A stretch of 22,548 nucleotides of DNA from positions 1 to 22,548 of IMG/VR virus record IMGVR_UViG_3300047318_000228, one strand, 5' to 3'. This DNA comes from a virus. The translations under genes were made by a program, and so were the position numbers. Shown here piece after piece: positions 8,860-15,870 of this stretch (within the stretch, counting starts at the first letter, position 1; every line of letters starts with the position of its first letter). The notes beneath the pieces are model-generated. The model saw only the letters and a list, made by a program, of their open reading frames with translations. It was not told where the DNA came from and ran no database searches.

Positions 8860-9294
8860 TCACCCCTTCTCGATCTCGTCGGCGATGCGCTGCTGGTGCT
8901 CACCGAAGTCCTCCACCCAGTCCGCGGCGCGGGAGTGGTTGCGCCGGCGGCCGGTCGGGTTGCCCCGCCAGTCCCCGTCCCGGACGAGATAGATCTCCGG
9001 GCGGGTGCGGTGCTCGGCGAAGCACCGCTGGTGCGCCTCGAACCGGAACACGGTCAGGCCGTCGCCAGTGCGTTGCTCACGGAAGGTCCGCCCGGACTTC
9101 TGCCGGATGTACGCGGCCTGCTCCTGGCCGAGCAAGGTGTTCTCGTCGACCTTCGACTCCCACCCGAACTGCCACGCCGCGCAGGCGACCTGCTCGCACG
9201 CGGCGACGACCGAGGTGTCCCGCGGCGCCGAGATCTGGAAGGTCTGGTAGGCGCCGACCTCCATGGCCGGCTGAAAGCGGTTCACTGCCTGCAT
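8860..9294 (-). CDS. Unknown tail-region protein, 144 aa
   Basis: A 144-residue protein starting MQAVNRFQPAMEVGAYQTF from ATG 9294, preceded by AAAGGGGC. It has two Cys residues close together (ACEQVACAAWQF), a basic Arg/His patch (GNPTGRRRNHSRAADW) and an acidic helical end (EHQQRIADEIEKG). No membrane segment or catalytic motif is apparent. It follows the larger tail-tube-like gene by 10 bases and precedes the 133-residue unknown by 4. Its composition is less beta-rich than the neighbouring tail proteins, so a non-structural or chaperone role is possible. I do not recognise the family. Confidence 0.78.
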   Translation of the reverse strand: MQAVNRFQPAMEVGAYQTFQISAPRDTSVVAACEQVACAAWQFGWESKVDENTLLGQEQAAYIRQKSGRTFREQRTGDGLTVFRFEAHQRCFAEHRTRPEIYLVRDGDWRGNPTGRRRNHSRAADWVEDFGEHQQRIADEIEKG

Positions 9295-9304
9295 GCCAGC
9301 CCCT

Positions 9305-10063
9305 TTAGAAGACGGTCGAGGCGTCGTTACGGACGGCGGTCACGGCGAACGTGGCCGAGGAGAAAGTCCCGGTCGTCACAGCACGGAGGTAGCGTTCGAC
9401 GGTCAGACCGCGCGCGGTCTCCAGGCGCTGCGTCGTCACCCCAGTCGCCGCGGTGAAGCCGCCTCCGGTGACGTCGGCCCACGCGTCGCCGACGCCGTTG
9501 TCCGAGGATTCTTGGATCTTGACGGTGACGCTGGTTCCGGTGAACGCGAACACCTGGAGATAGAACTGCGCACCGAACAGGCCAGACCCGTTGAACAGCG
9601 GCGGCGACCCGAGGCCGAAGTCGACGCCGGTGCCGTTCGTGCCTGCGGTGTCAGTGCGCTTGCCTGCGGTGAGGAGGTAGCCCCACTCGACGCCGTACCC
9701 GTTGGCCAGGGATGACGTGCTGAAGGTGAAGGAGCCGTCGTCGCCGCGGGTGCCGTCGTAGTTGGACTGCTTCGCGACCAGGCACGCTGCCGGACTGGCG
9801 AGTGCGGTGCCGCGGCAGTACATCTCGTGGACGTCCGCCGTCGGGAGGGCGGCCAGCACCGGGTGCGCGCCGGTCGGGTTGTACCAACTGGTCGCTTCCA
9901 GGCGGCCGTCACGGATGCCACCGATCCGCTCGAACGCACTCTTGTCGAGGCCGGTCGTCGTCAGCGGGGCGGGGCCGCCGCCGACGTTGCCGATCGCGGT
10001 GAAGTCGCCCGACAGGTCGTTGCCCGCGATGAACAGGGCGTCGCCGAGTCCGCTTTGTTTCAT
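9305..10063 (-). CDS. Major tail (tube)-like protein, 252 aa
   Basis: The 252-residue product (MKQSGLGDALFIAGNDLSGD...) has a length close to siphophage major tail proteins, is rich in beta-strand, Gly, Thr and Ser, and lies between the tail terminator and the chaperone. I chose ATG 10063 because GGAGGG lies four bases upstream; ATG 10075 has no comparable site. Residues 38-46 (GLDKSAFER) and 61-63 (YNP) match, at the same spacing, motifs in the short protein at 8450-8043. The C-terminal half (SVTVKIQESSDNGVGDAWADV) reads like a beta-sandwich domain, perhaps on the tube exterior. The HNH gene lies just upstream on the other strand, separating this gene from the rest of the operon. Confidence 0.82.
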   Translation of the reverse strand: MKQSGLGDALFIAGNDLSGDFTAIGNVGGGPAPLTTTGLDKSAFERIGGIRDGRLEATSWYNPTGAHPVLAALPTADVHEMYCRGTALASPAACLVAKQSNYDGTRGDDGSFTFSTSSLANGYGVEWGYLLTAGKRTDTAGTNGTGVDFGLGSPPLFNGSGLFGAQFYLQVFAFTGTSVTVKIQESSDNGVGDAWADVTGGGFTAATGVTTQRLETARGLTVERYLRAVTTGTFSSATFAVTAVRNDASTVF

Positions 10064-10080
10064 ACGACCCTCCATGAATT

Positions 10081-10116
10081 CAGGTAAAGGACTGGGCGAT
10101 TGGATATCATTGAGGT
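10081..10116 (+). promoter_or_regulatory. Possible promoter for a leaderless HNH transcript
   Basis: TATCAT at 10105-10110 matches a -10 element and ends six bases before ATG 10117, so transcription would begin at or next to the A of the start codon. GAGG at 10112-10115 is only one base from the ATG, too close to be a normal ribosome site, which fits leaderless translation, common in Streptomyces. No good -35 is visible, so confidence is low. Confidence 0.35.
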
Positions 10117-10737
10117 ATGCCGAAGTGCCTTCCGAACTGCACCTGCAAGCGCCACTCCAAGGTGGGCAAGTCCTGCCCGGCGGGCTGCACTTGCGCACGC
10201 CACTCGCCGTCCCCGGAACGGGGCCGCCGCATCAGCGAAGCCACGAAGGGCCGCAAGTTCTCTGCCGAACGCCGAGCTGCCTTGAAGTGCGCCGATGGCT
10301 GCACCTGCGCAAAACACACCTTGCGCAACTCCGGCCAGTACCAGCCCGGCTCCGATGGCTTCACCGGCACGCACACGGCGGAGACCCGCGCCAAGCTGGC
10401 CTCGTACACCGGCAAGAAGGCGTCGGCCTACAAGCACGGCCAGTCCGGCACCCTCACCTACGCCACGTGGGCAGCCATGCGAGGACGGTGCTACGACCCC
10501 CGGAACGCCTCGTACCCCAGCTACGGAGCGCGGGGTATCACCGTCTGCGAGCGGTGGCACAACTTCGAGAGCTTCCTCGCCGACATGGGCGAGCGCCCCA
10601 GCAAGGATCACTCCATTGACCGCATTGACGGCAAGGGGAACTACGAGCCCAACAACTGCCGTTGGGCAACCCGGGTGGAGCAGAACGCTAATCGTCCGGA
10701 CCCCGGAGGCTGGGTGAAGCGTCGCCAGCGCGGTTGA
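10117..10737 (+). CDS. HNH homing-type endonuclease with three CX3CXCX2H motifs, 206 aa
   Basis: This is the only rightward gene inside the structural block. Residues 115-189 form an HNH domain of the phage/intron type: YATWAAMRGRC, YPSYGARGITVCERW, then DHSIDRIDGKGNY with H165 as likely catalytic His, and NNCRWAT with N180. The region GRRISEATKGRKFSAERR (36-53) and a partial copy near 86-101 resemble NUMOD3 DNA-binding motifs. Three motifs C4-C8-C10-H13, C20-C24-C26-H29 and C58-C62-C64-H67 each follow CX3CXCX2H and are probably zinc sites. The stop is two bases from the converging tail terminator gene. It is probably a free-standing homing endonuclease that cuts alleles lacking it; the target and activity are inferred. 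Confidence 0.92.
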   Translation: MPKCLPNCTCKRHSKVGKSCPAGCTCARHSPSPERGRRISEATKGRKFSAERRAALKCADGCTCAKHTLRNSGQYQPGSDGFTGTHTAETRAKLASYTGKKASAYKHGQSGTLTYATWAAMRGRCYDPRNASYPSYGARGITVCERWHNFESFLADMGERPSKDHSIDRIDGKGNYEPNNCRWATRVEQNANRPDPGGWVKRRQRG

Positions 10738-10739
10738 TT

Positions 10740-11198
10740 TCACGGGGCCTCCTCCCAAAGGTCGTTGACGATGCAGGGCAGCCAGATCGTCATGACCCGC
10801 TGCAAGGCCCCGTCCTGGGGCAGGTAGCCGGCACGGACGTCCAGGGGCTGGCCGTTCGCGCCGAAGATGTCCACGTTGCGGACCAAGCCGCCGAGGGTGA
10901 AGTCGGCGCAGTACGCGGTGCACAGGGCGTCCACGGCGGCGACCATGCCGGGGTCGATCGCGTCCAGCGGCAACTGCTGAGCCGACGTGTACAGGCGGAC
11001 GTTGAGGACGACGAGCGTCGACACCGAGGCCAGGCCGGACGTGCGGATCGGGGTGACCCGCTCGACCCACACGCCCGCGGTGAGGCCACCAGACGATGAC
11101 GGGTGGATCGGCTCGTGCCCGTTGACCTGGTCGAAGTAGCCCGACGCGGAGGCGTGGGAGATCGCCGCGTCGAGGATGCCGGTGATGTCGAGAGCCAC
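10740..11198 (-). CDS. Tail terminator / tail completion protein, 152 aa
   Basis: This 152-residue protein (MALDITGILDAAISHASASG) has the size, helix-then-sheet layout and position (after the gp10-like neck gene, before the tail tube) of lambda gpU-type tail terminators, which cap the finished tube and join it to the head. It starts at GTG 11198, with GGGGGTGA just upstream formed partly from the previous gene's stop. The central segment (LASVSTLVVLNVRLYTSAQQ) is a likely strand pair. Its 3' end meets the end of the HNH gene with a 2-base gap. The assignment is from context and fold pattern. Confidence 0.75.
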   Translation of the reverse strand: MALDITGILDAAISHASASGYFDQVNGHEPIHPSSSGGLTAGVWVERVTPIRTSGLASVSTLVVLNVRLYTSAQQLPLDAIDPGMVAAVDALCTAYCADFTLGGLVRNVDIFGANGQPLDVRAGYLPQDGALQRVMTIWLPCIVNDLWEEAP

Positions 11199-11201
11199 AG
11201 G

Positions 11202-11588
11202 TCACCCCCTCATCTCAGGGAGGTGACGCTGCACCGCACGGTCCGCGATCATCGGGCCACGTGCGGCGACGAGGCCCTTGGTCTGCCGCCAGTGGTGGTA
11301 GCCAGGGAACCCCGGCCGGGGCCGGTTGCGGGAGCCGACGCCCTCCAGCCACGGGCCGTAGACGACGCCGTTGTCGTGGACGAGGGAGGTGTCCGCGGAG
11401 ACCCGGGTCGTCTGGACGTTGCTCTCGTAGTAGCCGGTGGGGTTCCGAAAGGTGGCGCCCATCAGGGACAGCGCGTGCTCTTCGGCGAACTCGGCGATGT
11501 CCTCGCGTGCGTCATCGGCCGCAGCCTGCATGGCGCGTGCGGCGCGCCCGTCGAACAGCGGGCCCTCGAAGGTGACGTCGATGCCCAT
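11202..11588 (-). CDS. HK97 gp10-like neck / head-tail joining protein, 128 aa
   Basis: The 128-residue product starts MGIDVTFEGPLFDGRAARAM and has an early amphipathic helix (ADDAREDIAEFAEEHALSLM) followed by a short Gly/Asn/Tyr region (GATFRNPTGYYESN). This is the layout of HK97 gp10-family proteins, which sit at the head-tail interface. ATG 11588 shares one base with the upstream stop (TGATG) and has GAGGAG six bases away; the GTG at 11591 would have poorer spacing. The end is basic (RAVQRHLPEMRG). It lies between the connector and tail terminator, as expected. Confidence 0.78.
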   Translation of the reverse strand: MGIDVTFEGPLFDGRAARAMQAAADDAREDIAEFAEEHALSLMGATFRNPTGYYESNVQTTRVSADTSLVHDNGVVYGPWLEGVGSRNRPRPGFPGYHHWRQTKGLVAARGPMIADRAVQRHLPEMRG

Positions 11589-12649
11589 CACACGCTCCTC
11601 ATCCGGGCCTTGCGGCCAACCGCGTCGTACACGGACTGCCGCAGCACGCCGAGCGCGCTGGTGTCCCGGTTGCGTTCGCTGCCGCCCTCACCGGCCCGGA
11701 CCGCCTTCGTGTACCCGGACGTCTCCGACGTGAGGCCGCTGATGGCCTGCGCGATGACGAGCTGCCGCACCAGCGCGGGCGGCTCCCACCGGACGACGGC
11801 AGTGGTGTCTGCGTGCGTGGTTGCGGTGGTGCCGAGTGCGCCGCGCGTCACCGTCAGAGAGCGGGCTGCGTAAATCGCGGTGGACTGGGAGTGCGCGGCC
11901 AGCGTGCTGCCGTCCCATGCCCGCTTGACGACCAGGTTGGTACCCGCGATGTCGACGATGAGCATGCGCTCGCCGTCTATGAGGATCACCTCGTCGACGG
12001 CGTACCCCGACCCGTCGGAGACCTCGACCGTCACTGTCTTCGCCTGCGCGTCCAGGGCGGTGGCGAGGGTCTGCCCCGTGTCCGCCATGCTCCGGCCTGT
12101 GACGAGCATCCGTTCGTCGTCGATGCCCAGCACGCTGCCCACACCCAGCGCCGCCGACCCGGTGGCGTTCACGGTGACCGAGGTCGCCGAGGTCGAACTG
12201 ATGGCAGCGGCAAGCGCGCCGGCCGCGGTCTCGTCGTTGGTGTAGCCCCACAGGCCGGTGACGGTGATGTCCCGCTGGTGGGTGTCGCCGCCGCCGAACG
12301 AGGCGTTCGAGCTGAGGTTCAGTTCGAGCCGCGAGTAGGGCGGCCCGGACCGGTTGGGTTCCAGCAGGACGTCGGAGGTGGAGATGGTGGTGTCGCCGCT
12401 GCTGATCGCCGTTACTTCGATCAGCTCTGAGTCGTCGAGCCACAGGCGCCACGCCGTGCCGTACTGGGAGGACGGCCAGTCGAAGTACCGGGTGGCCTGC
12501 TCGGGGTAGAAGCGGCGGTGGCACAGCTTGTCCGCGTCCCGGGACGCGGCCTGCAACTGCCGGTCGATCTGCGCCGCGTTGCGTGCGGTGAGCTTGGTGT
12601 CGAGGGCGCGCATGACGTCCTCGCGGGTCGCGTACCAGGGTGTGGTCAT
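11588..12649 (-). CDS. Head-tail adaptor/connector protein with internal repeat insert, 353 aa
   Basis: Residues 1-60 (TREDVMRALDTKLTARNAAQIDRQLQAASRDADKL) look like the helical gp6/gp15-type connector that docks on the portal, and the end (VRQLVIAQAISGLTSE ... VYDAVGRKARMRSV) completes such a fold. Unlike the usual 100-200 residues, the middle (about 140-290) holds a beta-rich insert with a repeated motif: LGIDDERMLVTG, then ILIDGERMLIVD with RAWDGSTLAAHS, then RGALGTTATTH. A perfect AGGAGGTGA ribosome site precedes ATG 12649, the strongest in the window, which suggests high or independent initiation. The stop overlaps the next start. The connector role is inferred from position and N-terminal pattern; the insert may be exposed at the neck. 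Confidence 0.78.
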   Translation of the reverse strand: MTTPWYATREDVMRALDTKLTARNAAQIDRQLQAASRDADKLCHRRFYPEQATRYFDWPSSQYGTAWRLWLDDSELIEVTAISSGDTTISTSDVLLEPNRSGPPYSRLELNLSSNASFGGGDTHQRDITVTGLWGYTNDETAAGALAAAISSTSATSVTVNATGSAALGVGSVLGIDDERMLVTGRSMADTGQTLATALDAQAKTVTVEVSDGSGYAVDEVILIDGERMLIVDIAGTNLVVKRAWDGSTLAAHSQSTAIYAARSLTVTRGALGTTATTHADTTAVVRWEPPALVRQLVIAQAISGLTSETSGYTKAVRAGEGGSERNRDTSALGVLRQSVYDAVGRKARMRSV

Positions 12650-12685
12650 CTCTTGTCACCTCCTCTCAAAGCTGGCGGGTCGGGG

Positions 12686-13093
12686 TTAGGGGCGGCCGTA
12701 GACAGACAGGGACACGCTCGTGAACGTCGGGGACCCGGTGCCGCCGACCGTCCAGCGGATCCGACCCGAGTTCGTCATCTGATAGCCGTTGTTGATCACG
12801 CCGTAGGTGGTGCCGGCACCCGTCACGACGACCCCACCGATCGCCGTTCCCGGGGAGGTCTGCACCCAGTTCCCGTACGCATCCGCCACGTCGAAGAACA
12901 GAGCCAGCGTCGGACTGCTGCCGCTGACACCGCCGATGGATGCGACCAGCAGGCCGTTACTGATCCGGGAGATGTCGATGGCCCCAGCCGCACCGGTAGC
13001 ACCGTTGGTGATGTTGGCCGTGACGTGGTCAGTGCTGCTGTTCAAGGTCAGACCGCTGGCCTTGAACAGCAGGGTGTCCCGGTAGGCGCCCAC
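12686..13093 (-). CDS. Unknown head-region protein, beta-rich, 135 aa
   Basis: A 135-residue Gly/Ser/Thr/Val-rich protein starting at GTG 13093, which shares one base with the upstream stop (TAGTG). The pattern of alternating hydrophobic and small residues (DISRISNGLLVASIGGVSGS, TFTSVSLSVYGRP) suggests a beta-sandwich. No Cys or charged catalytic cluster is present. Its place between the capsid gene and the connector suits a head decoration or head-completion protein. Not recognised as a named family. It ends at TAA with a 36-base gap carrying the connector's ribosome site. Confidence 0.78.
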   Translation of the reverse strand: MGAYRDTLLFKASGLTLNSSTDHVTANITNGATGAAGAIDISRISNGLLVASIGGVSGSSPTLALFFDVADAYGNWVQTSPGTAIGGVVVTGAGTTYGVINNGYQMTNSGRIRWTVGGTGSPTFTSVSLSVYGRP

Positions 13094-13524
13094 TACTTGC
13101 CTGCCTCAGCGGAATCGGTCGCCGACGTGCCTGCCGCCTGGCCGCCACCCGTCGAAGGGGCAGAAGAGTTCTCCGTCTGGTCCTTCTTCGAGCGGCTGCC
13201 CGTCGTTCGGGCACGCTTCGGGCTGGGCTGCTTGCTCGGCTCGGGCTCGATCGATGGCGTCTCGTCGGATGCTGATGAGCTGCTCCCAGGAGATGACTCC
13301 TCGCCCCCTTCCTCGCTCACATCGGGCCACACACTGGGTTCGCCCTCGCTGCTCCAGCCCCCGGCCACGACCGCAGCTCCGGCGATCGTCGGGCCACCGT
13401 GGCGGGTGATCTTCGGCATGTCTCCTACTCCCTGCTCGGTGTGCTCGGTGCTGCCGCAGTGCGGGCAGCGCGGAGCACCCACCGAGTACGTGGTGGTGCA
13501 CTCCGCACAAACCCACGCCGCCAT
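13093..13524 (-). CDS. Zinc-ribbon protein with acidic low-complexity tail, 143 aa
   Basis: The protein opens MAAWVCAECTTTYSVGAPRC, followed by PHCG: two CXXC knuckles (C6/C9 and C20/C23) forming a probable zinc ribbon. The rest is disordered: a Glu/Ser/Pro-rich acidic stretch, a basic patch (PKRARTTGSRSKKD) and a Gly/Ala/Ser end. ATG 13524 lies one base after the upstream stop with a poor ribosome site, so translation would depend on coupling. A second in-frame ATG at 13419 (MPKITRHGG) has GGGAG eight bases away and AGGAG two bases away; it could give a 108-residue form lacking the ribbon. The function is unknown; the setting suggests head assembly or interaction with DNA or scaffold. Confidence 0.75.
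   Translation of the reverse strand: MAAWVCAECTTTYSVGAPRCPHCGSTEHTEQGVGDMPKITRHGGPTIAGAAVVAGGWSSEGEPSVWPDVSEEGGEESSPGSSSSASDETPSIEPEPSKQPSPKRARTTGSRSKKDQTENSSAPSTGGGQAAGTSATDSAEAGK
13420..13431 (-). promoter_or_regulatory. Internal ribosome binding site before ATG 13419
   Basis: Minus-strand GGGAGTAGGAGAC precedes an in-frame ATG at 13419-13417. GGGAG is eight bases and AGGAG two bases from it. This is stronger than the site for the annotated start at 13524, so the gene may yield two proteins or may really start here. Confidence 0.5.
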
Positions 13525-13525
13525 G

Positions 13526-13984
13526 TCAGGCCGCTGCCACAGACGCGCCGTTGTCCAGCGGCACCCAGGTGAGCGTCCACGTGATGCCGCCATCCGCGCC
13601 GGTCGCCGTGACCTGCTCGATCGTTCCCGTGTTCACGACGATCGGCTGCTTCAGCGTGGGCACCGCACCCGGGCCCGTGACGATCGAGTCACCCGTCAGC
13701 CCCTGGAAGGAGACGAGGTTCCCGGCGGGGGTGTCCGTGGTCCCGATGTCGGTGGCCGCGCACAGGTCCTTGGTCGTCCCCGTGGTCGGGTTGGCCTGGA
13801 GCTTCACCGTGTTCGCGACGGTGATCGCGGTGGTGACCTCGCCCGTGATGGACGTGATCAGCACCTTTCCGCCGGTGATGGTGAACAGCGTCTTCGTCTC
13901 GACGACCAGCGGCGTGTACGCCTTCGACACCGCAGTGCCGAACAGCAGGGTCCGCAGCTCGTCGCCGTTGATGAGAGTGCTCAT
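13526..13984 (-). CDS. Unknown head-region protein, 152 aa
   Basis: The 152-residue product (MSTLINGDELRTLLFGTAVSK) has a short N-terminal helical part and a long Thr/Val/Gly-rich, strand-forming body (LFTITGGKVLITSITGEV, LTWVPLDNGASVAAA). It lacks Cys pairs or membrane segments (one Cys near residue 75). ATG 13984 begins two bases after the upstream stop with only a weak GGGGC site, so it is probably coupled. Position two genes after the capsid gene fits a capsid decoration or stabilising protein. I do not recognise a named family. Confidence 0.77.
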   Translation of the reverse strand: MSTLINGDELRTLLFGTAVSKAYTPLVVETKTLFTITGGKVLITSITGEVTTAITVANTVKLQANPTTGTTKDLCAATDIGTTDTPAGNLVSFQGLTGDSIVTGPGAVPTLKQPIVVNTGTIEQVTATGADGGITWTLTWVPLDNGASVAAA

Positions 13985-13986
13985 GG

Positions 13987-14418
13987 TCAGGCCCCCAGCG
14001 CAGGCAGGTTGGCCGGGGCGCGCTGCACGACCAGGTCGCGGGCGATCGCCTCGACCCGGCCCGCACCGGTCGAGGTGAGCTTCACGTAGTCGTAGTCGTC
14101 GGAGAGCTGCGCCCCGTCGATCTCCACCCACATCGCGTTCTGCGTAGCCGCAGCCGCCGTCACGACGGTCGCCGCTGCCGCCTGCGTGCGCTTCGTCCAG
14201 GCGTCGGTCCCGTCACCGGTGCACGTGTAGTAGCGGGTGACCGCGGCAAGGTTCTGCGCGCCGGTCCCGGCCGCGTCTTTCGCCTCGACGAGGGTGTAGG
14301 TGTCGCCCGCCGCGGCAGCGAGGTAGCAGGAGAAGGCGACGCCGCCGCAGTCCCGCAGGCTGATGTACACGCCGTCCGCCACCGAGATGACGTTCACCGT
14401 GCGTCCGAGTGCTTCCAT
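13987..14418 (-). CDS. Unknown protein following the capsid gene, 143 aa
   Basis: This 143-residue protein (MEALGRTVNVISVADGVYIS) is preceded by a strong AAGGAGG eight bases from ATG 14418. It has a Cys-containing early segment (RDCGGVAFSCYLAAAAGD), an Ala-rich middle (KRTQAAAATVVTAAAATQ) and a mixed C-terminus. It is the first gene after the stem-loop behind the capsid gene and has its own strong ribosome site, which fits a decoration protein needed in high amount. The role is inferred from position only. Confidence 0.78.
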   Translation of the reverse strand: MEALGRTVNVISVADGVYISLRDCGGVAFSCYLAAAAGDTYTLVEAKDAAGTGAQNLAAVTRYYTCTGDGTDAWTKRTQAAAATVVTAAAATQNAMWVEIDGAQLSDDYDYVKLTSTGAGRVEAIARDLVVQRAPANLPALGA

Positions 14419-14459
14419 GAGATGCCCTCCTTGAGGGGGTTGAGTGCCTCGTCGGATCA

Positions 14460-14493
14460 GGCCCCGGCAGGGGGGTTAGTGCCTGCCGGGGCC
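14460..14493 (-). terminator. 12-bp perfect stem-loop after the capsid gene
   Basis: GGCCCCGGCAGG at 14460-14471 and CCTGCCGGGGCC at 14482-14493 are perfectly complementary, with a 10-base loop. It begins seven bases past the capsid stop on the minus strand. There is no T-run, but strong GC stems without T-runs act as terminators or 3'-end stabilisers in Streptomyces. Since genes in the same direction follow, partial termination or RNA protection that raises capsid mRNA is likely. Confidence 0.75.
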
Positions 14494-14500
14494 GGCCGGG

Positions 14501-15859
14501 TCAGGAACGGGTCGCGACCTTCACGAACGGGGACAGGGTGTTGGAGCCCTTGCGGGGGGTGATCGCGGACTTGATCCACGGGGTGCCGTCGACGCGCTCG
14601 ATGATCCGCATGGCGGTCTTGTCGTTGCCGAACTTGAACTCGGTCGACGTGGACATCTGCATGGCCTGGCGGTCACCGATGAGGTAGTAGCCGAGGTCGA
14701 CGAAGTTGATGTCGCCCGCCGTACCGACCGAGCTGACCTTCTCGGTGAAGACGACGGGGCGTCCGAGGATCCGCATGGGCGGGGCGTCCTGGCCGCCGCC
14801 GTCGCCCATCCAGATCGCGGAGCCGCCTGTGCCGACGGACAGGGCCATCGTGGCGAGCTGCGGCAGCGTGTCGATGTGGGCGACCCACACGGCGTTGCCG
14901 AGCGACGAGGGGAGCATCCGGCTGTACGCCTTGATGATGTTCTCCCACACGATCGTCGCCGCGGCCTGGCCTGACTCCTTGGTGATGGAGACCGCGGCCG
15001 GGGCGTTGAGGAAGCCGAGGGGCTGGCCGACTCCGGTGCCGTCGATGAACGCGTTGTCCTCGAACCAGAGGAGCGCCTCCGGGTAGGACTGACTCATGAA
15101 CTGTTCGAGCGAGATGAGGCTGTCCTGGAACAGCTCGTTGGGGATCTCGCTGTACAGGGTGAGCTTCTTCGCCAGCAGTTCGATGCGGCCGAACTGGGGA
15201 GCGCTGTCGGTGAGGGTGCCGCCCTCCTCAGTCCAGTAGCCGGTGACGCCGCCGTGGACGCTGGACGCGTTGCTGGTGGAGTCGATCGTCGGGTACGGGA
15301 CCATGAGGGTTTCCATGGGCACGACGCGGGCGCGGGAGCGGACGAGGCCCTGCTCCATCGGAACGGTCAACAGTTCGCTGCGCAGCGACTCCGGGATGAG
15401 GAACCCGCCGTCGGACGGGACCGTCGACCCGAAGCTGTTCTGGATCTTCTTGATCTCGGAGCGTGCCGCGAACGCTTCCTGGGTGTTGGAGCCCGCCCAC
15501 GTTGCGACGAGGAAGTCGGCCCAGTTCCCGAACTGCTTGTCGAGCCCGGCACCTGCGGCCTTGCGGTTGTAGTACTTCGACCGGGCCGCCGGGCCGCCGT
15601 TGTCCCAGCCCGGCGTGAGGTTGAGCCGGTTGATCCCGTCGATCTGGTCGCCCTTGAGGACCGCCGCGAACTGGCGCTGCGTCTCCTCGCGGATCTGCGT
15701 TTCGATGGACTCGTCGGTTCGGGCCTGGCCCTTGGCGTAGTCGAGGATGAAGTTCTTGAACGTGTCCGGGGTCTCGGCGATCTTCGCAATGTTCGAGGTG
15801 TCGCCGAGCATGTCCTCCAGCTCGTCGGCATTGCGCGGGACGGTCAGAGTGGGTGCCAC
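14501..15859 (-). CDS. Major capsid protein, HK97 fold, 452 aa
   Basis: The 452-residue product follows the prohead protease. The first 140 residues are charged and helical (DELEDMLGDTSNIAKIAETP, ESIETQIREETQRQFAAVLK), like the delta domain that HK97-type capsids lose to the protease. The shell part starts near GGFLIPESLRSELLTVPMEQ, with VPYPTIDSTSN, an E-loop-like stretch and TGVGQPLGFLN, and ends SPFVKVATRS. These are hallmarks of phage_capsid (HK97) proteins. GTG 15859 has AAGGAGG five bases upstream. The cleavage site is not certain by eye; it would lie around residues 130-150. Confidence 0.95.
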   Translation of the reverse strand: MAPTLTVPRNADELEDMLGDTSNIAKIAETPDTFKNFILDYAKGQARTDESIETQIREETQRQFAAVLKGDQIDGINRLNLTPGWDNGGPAARSKYYNRKAAGAGLDKQFGNWADFLVATWAGSNTQEAFAARSEIKKIQNSFGSTVPSDGGFLIPESLRSELLTVPMEQGLVRSRARVVPMETLMVPYPTIDSTSNASSVHGGVTGYWTEEGGTLTDSAPQFGRIELLAKKLTLYSEIPNELFQDSLISLEQFMSQSYPEALLWFEDNAFIDGTGVGQPLGFLNAPAAVSITKESGQAAATIVWENIIKAYSRMLPSSLGNAVWVAHIDTLPQLATMALSVGTGGSAIWMGDGGGQDAPPMRILGRPVVFTEKVSSVGTAGDINFVDLGYYLIGDRQAMQMSTSTEFKFGNDKTAMRIIERVDGTPWIKSAITPRKGSNTLSPFVKVATRS

Positions 15860-15870
15860 TGGTGCCTCCT

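Noticed and set aside
10064-10198. N-terminal extension of the tail-tube gene to 10198
   Set aside because: It would overlap the HNH gene and has no ribosome site, while ATG 10063 has GGAGGG at good spacing.
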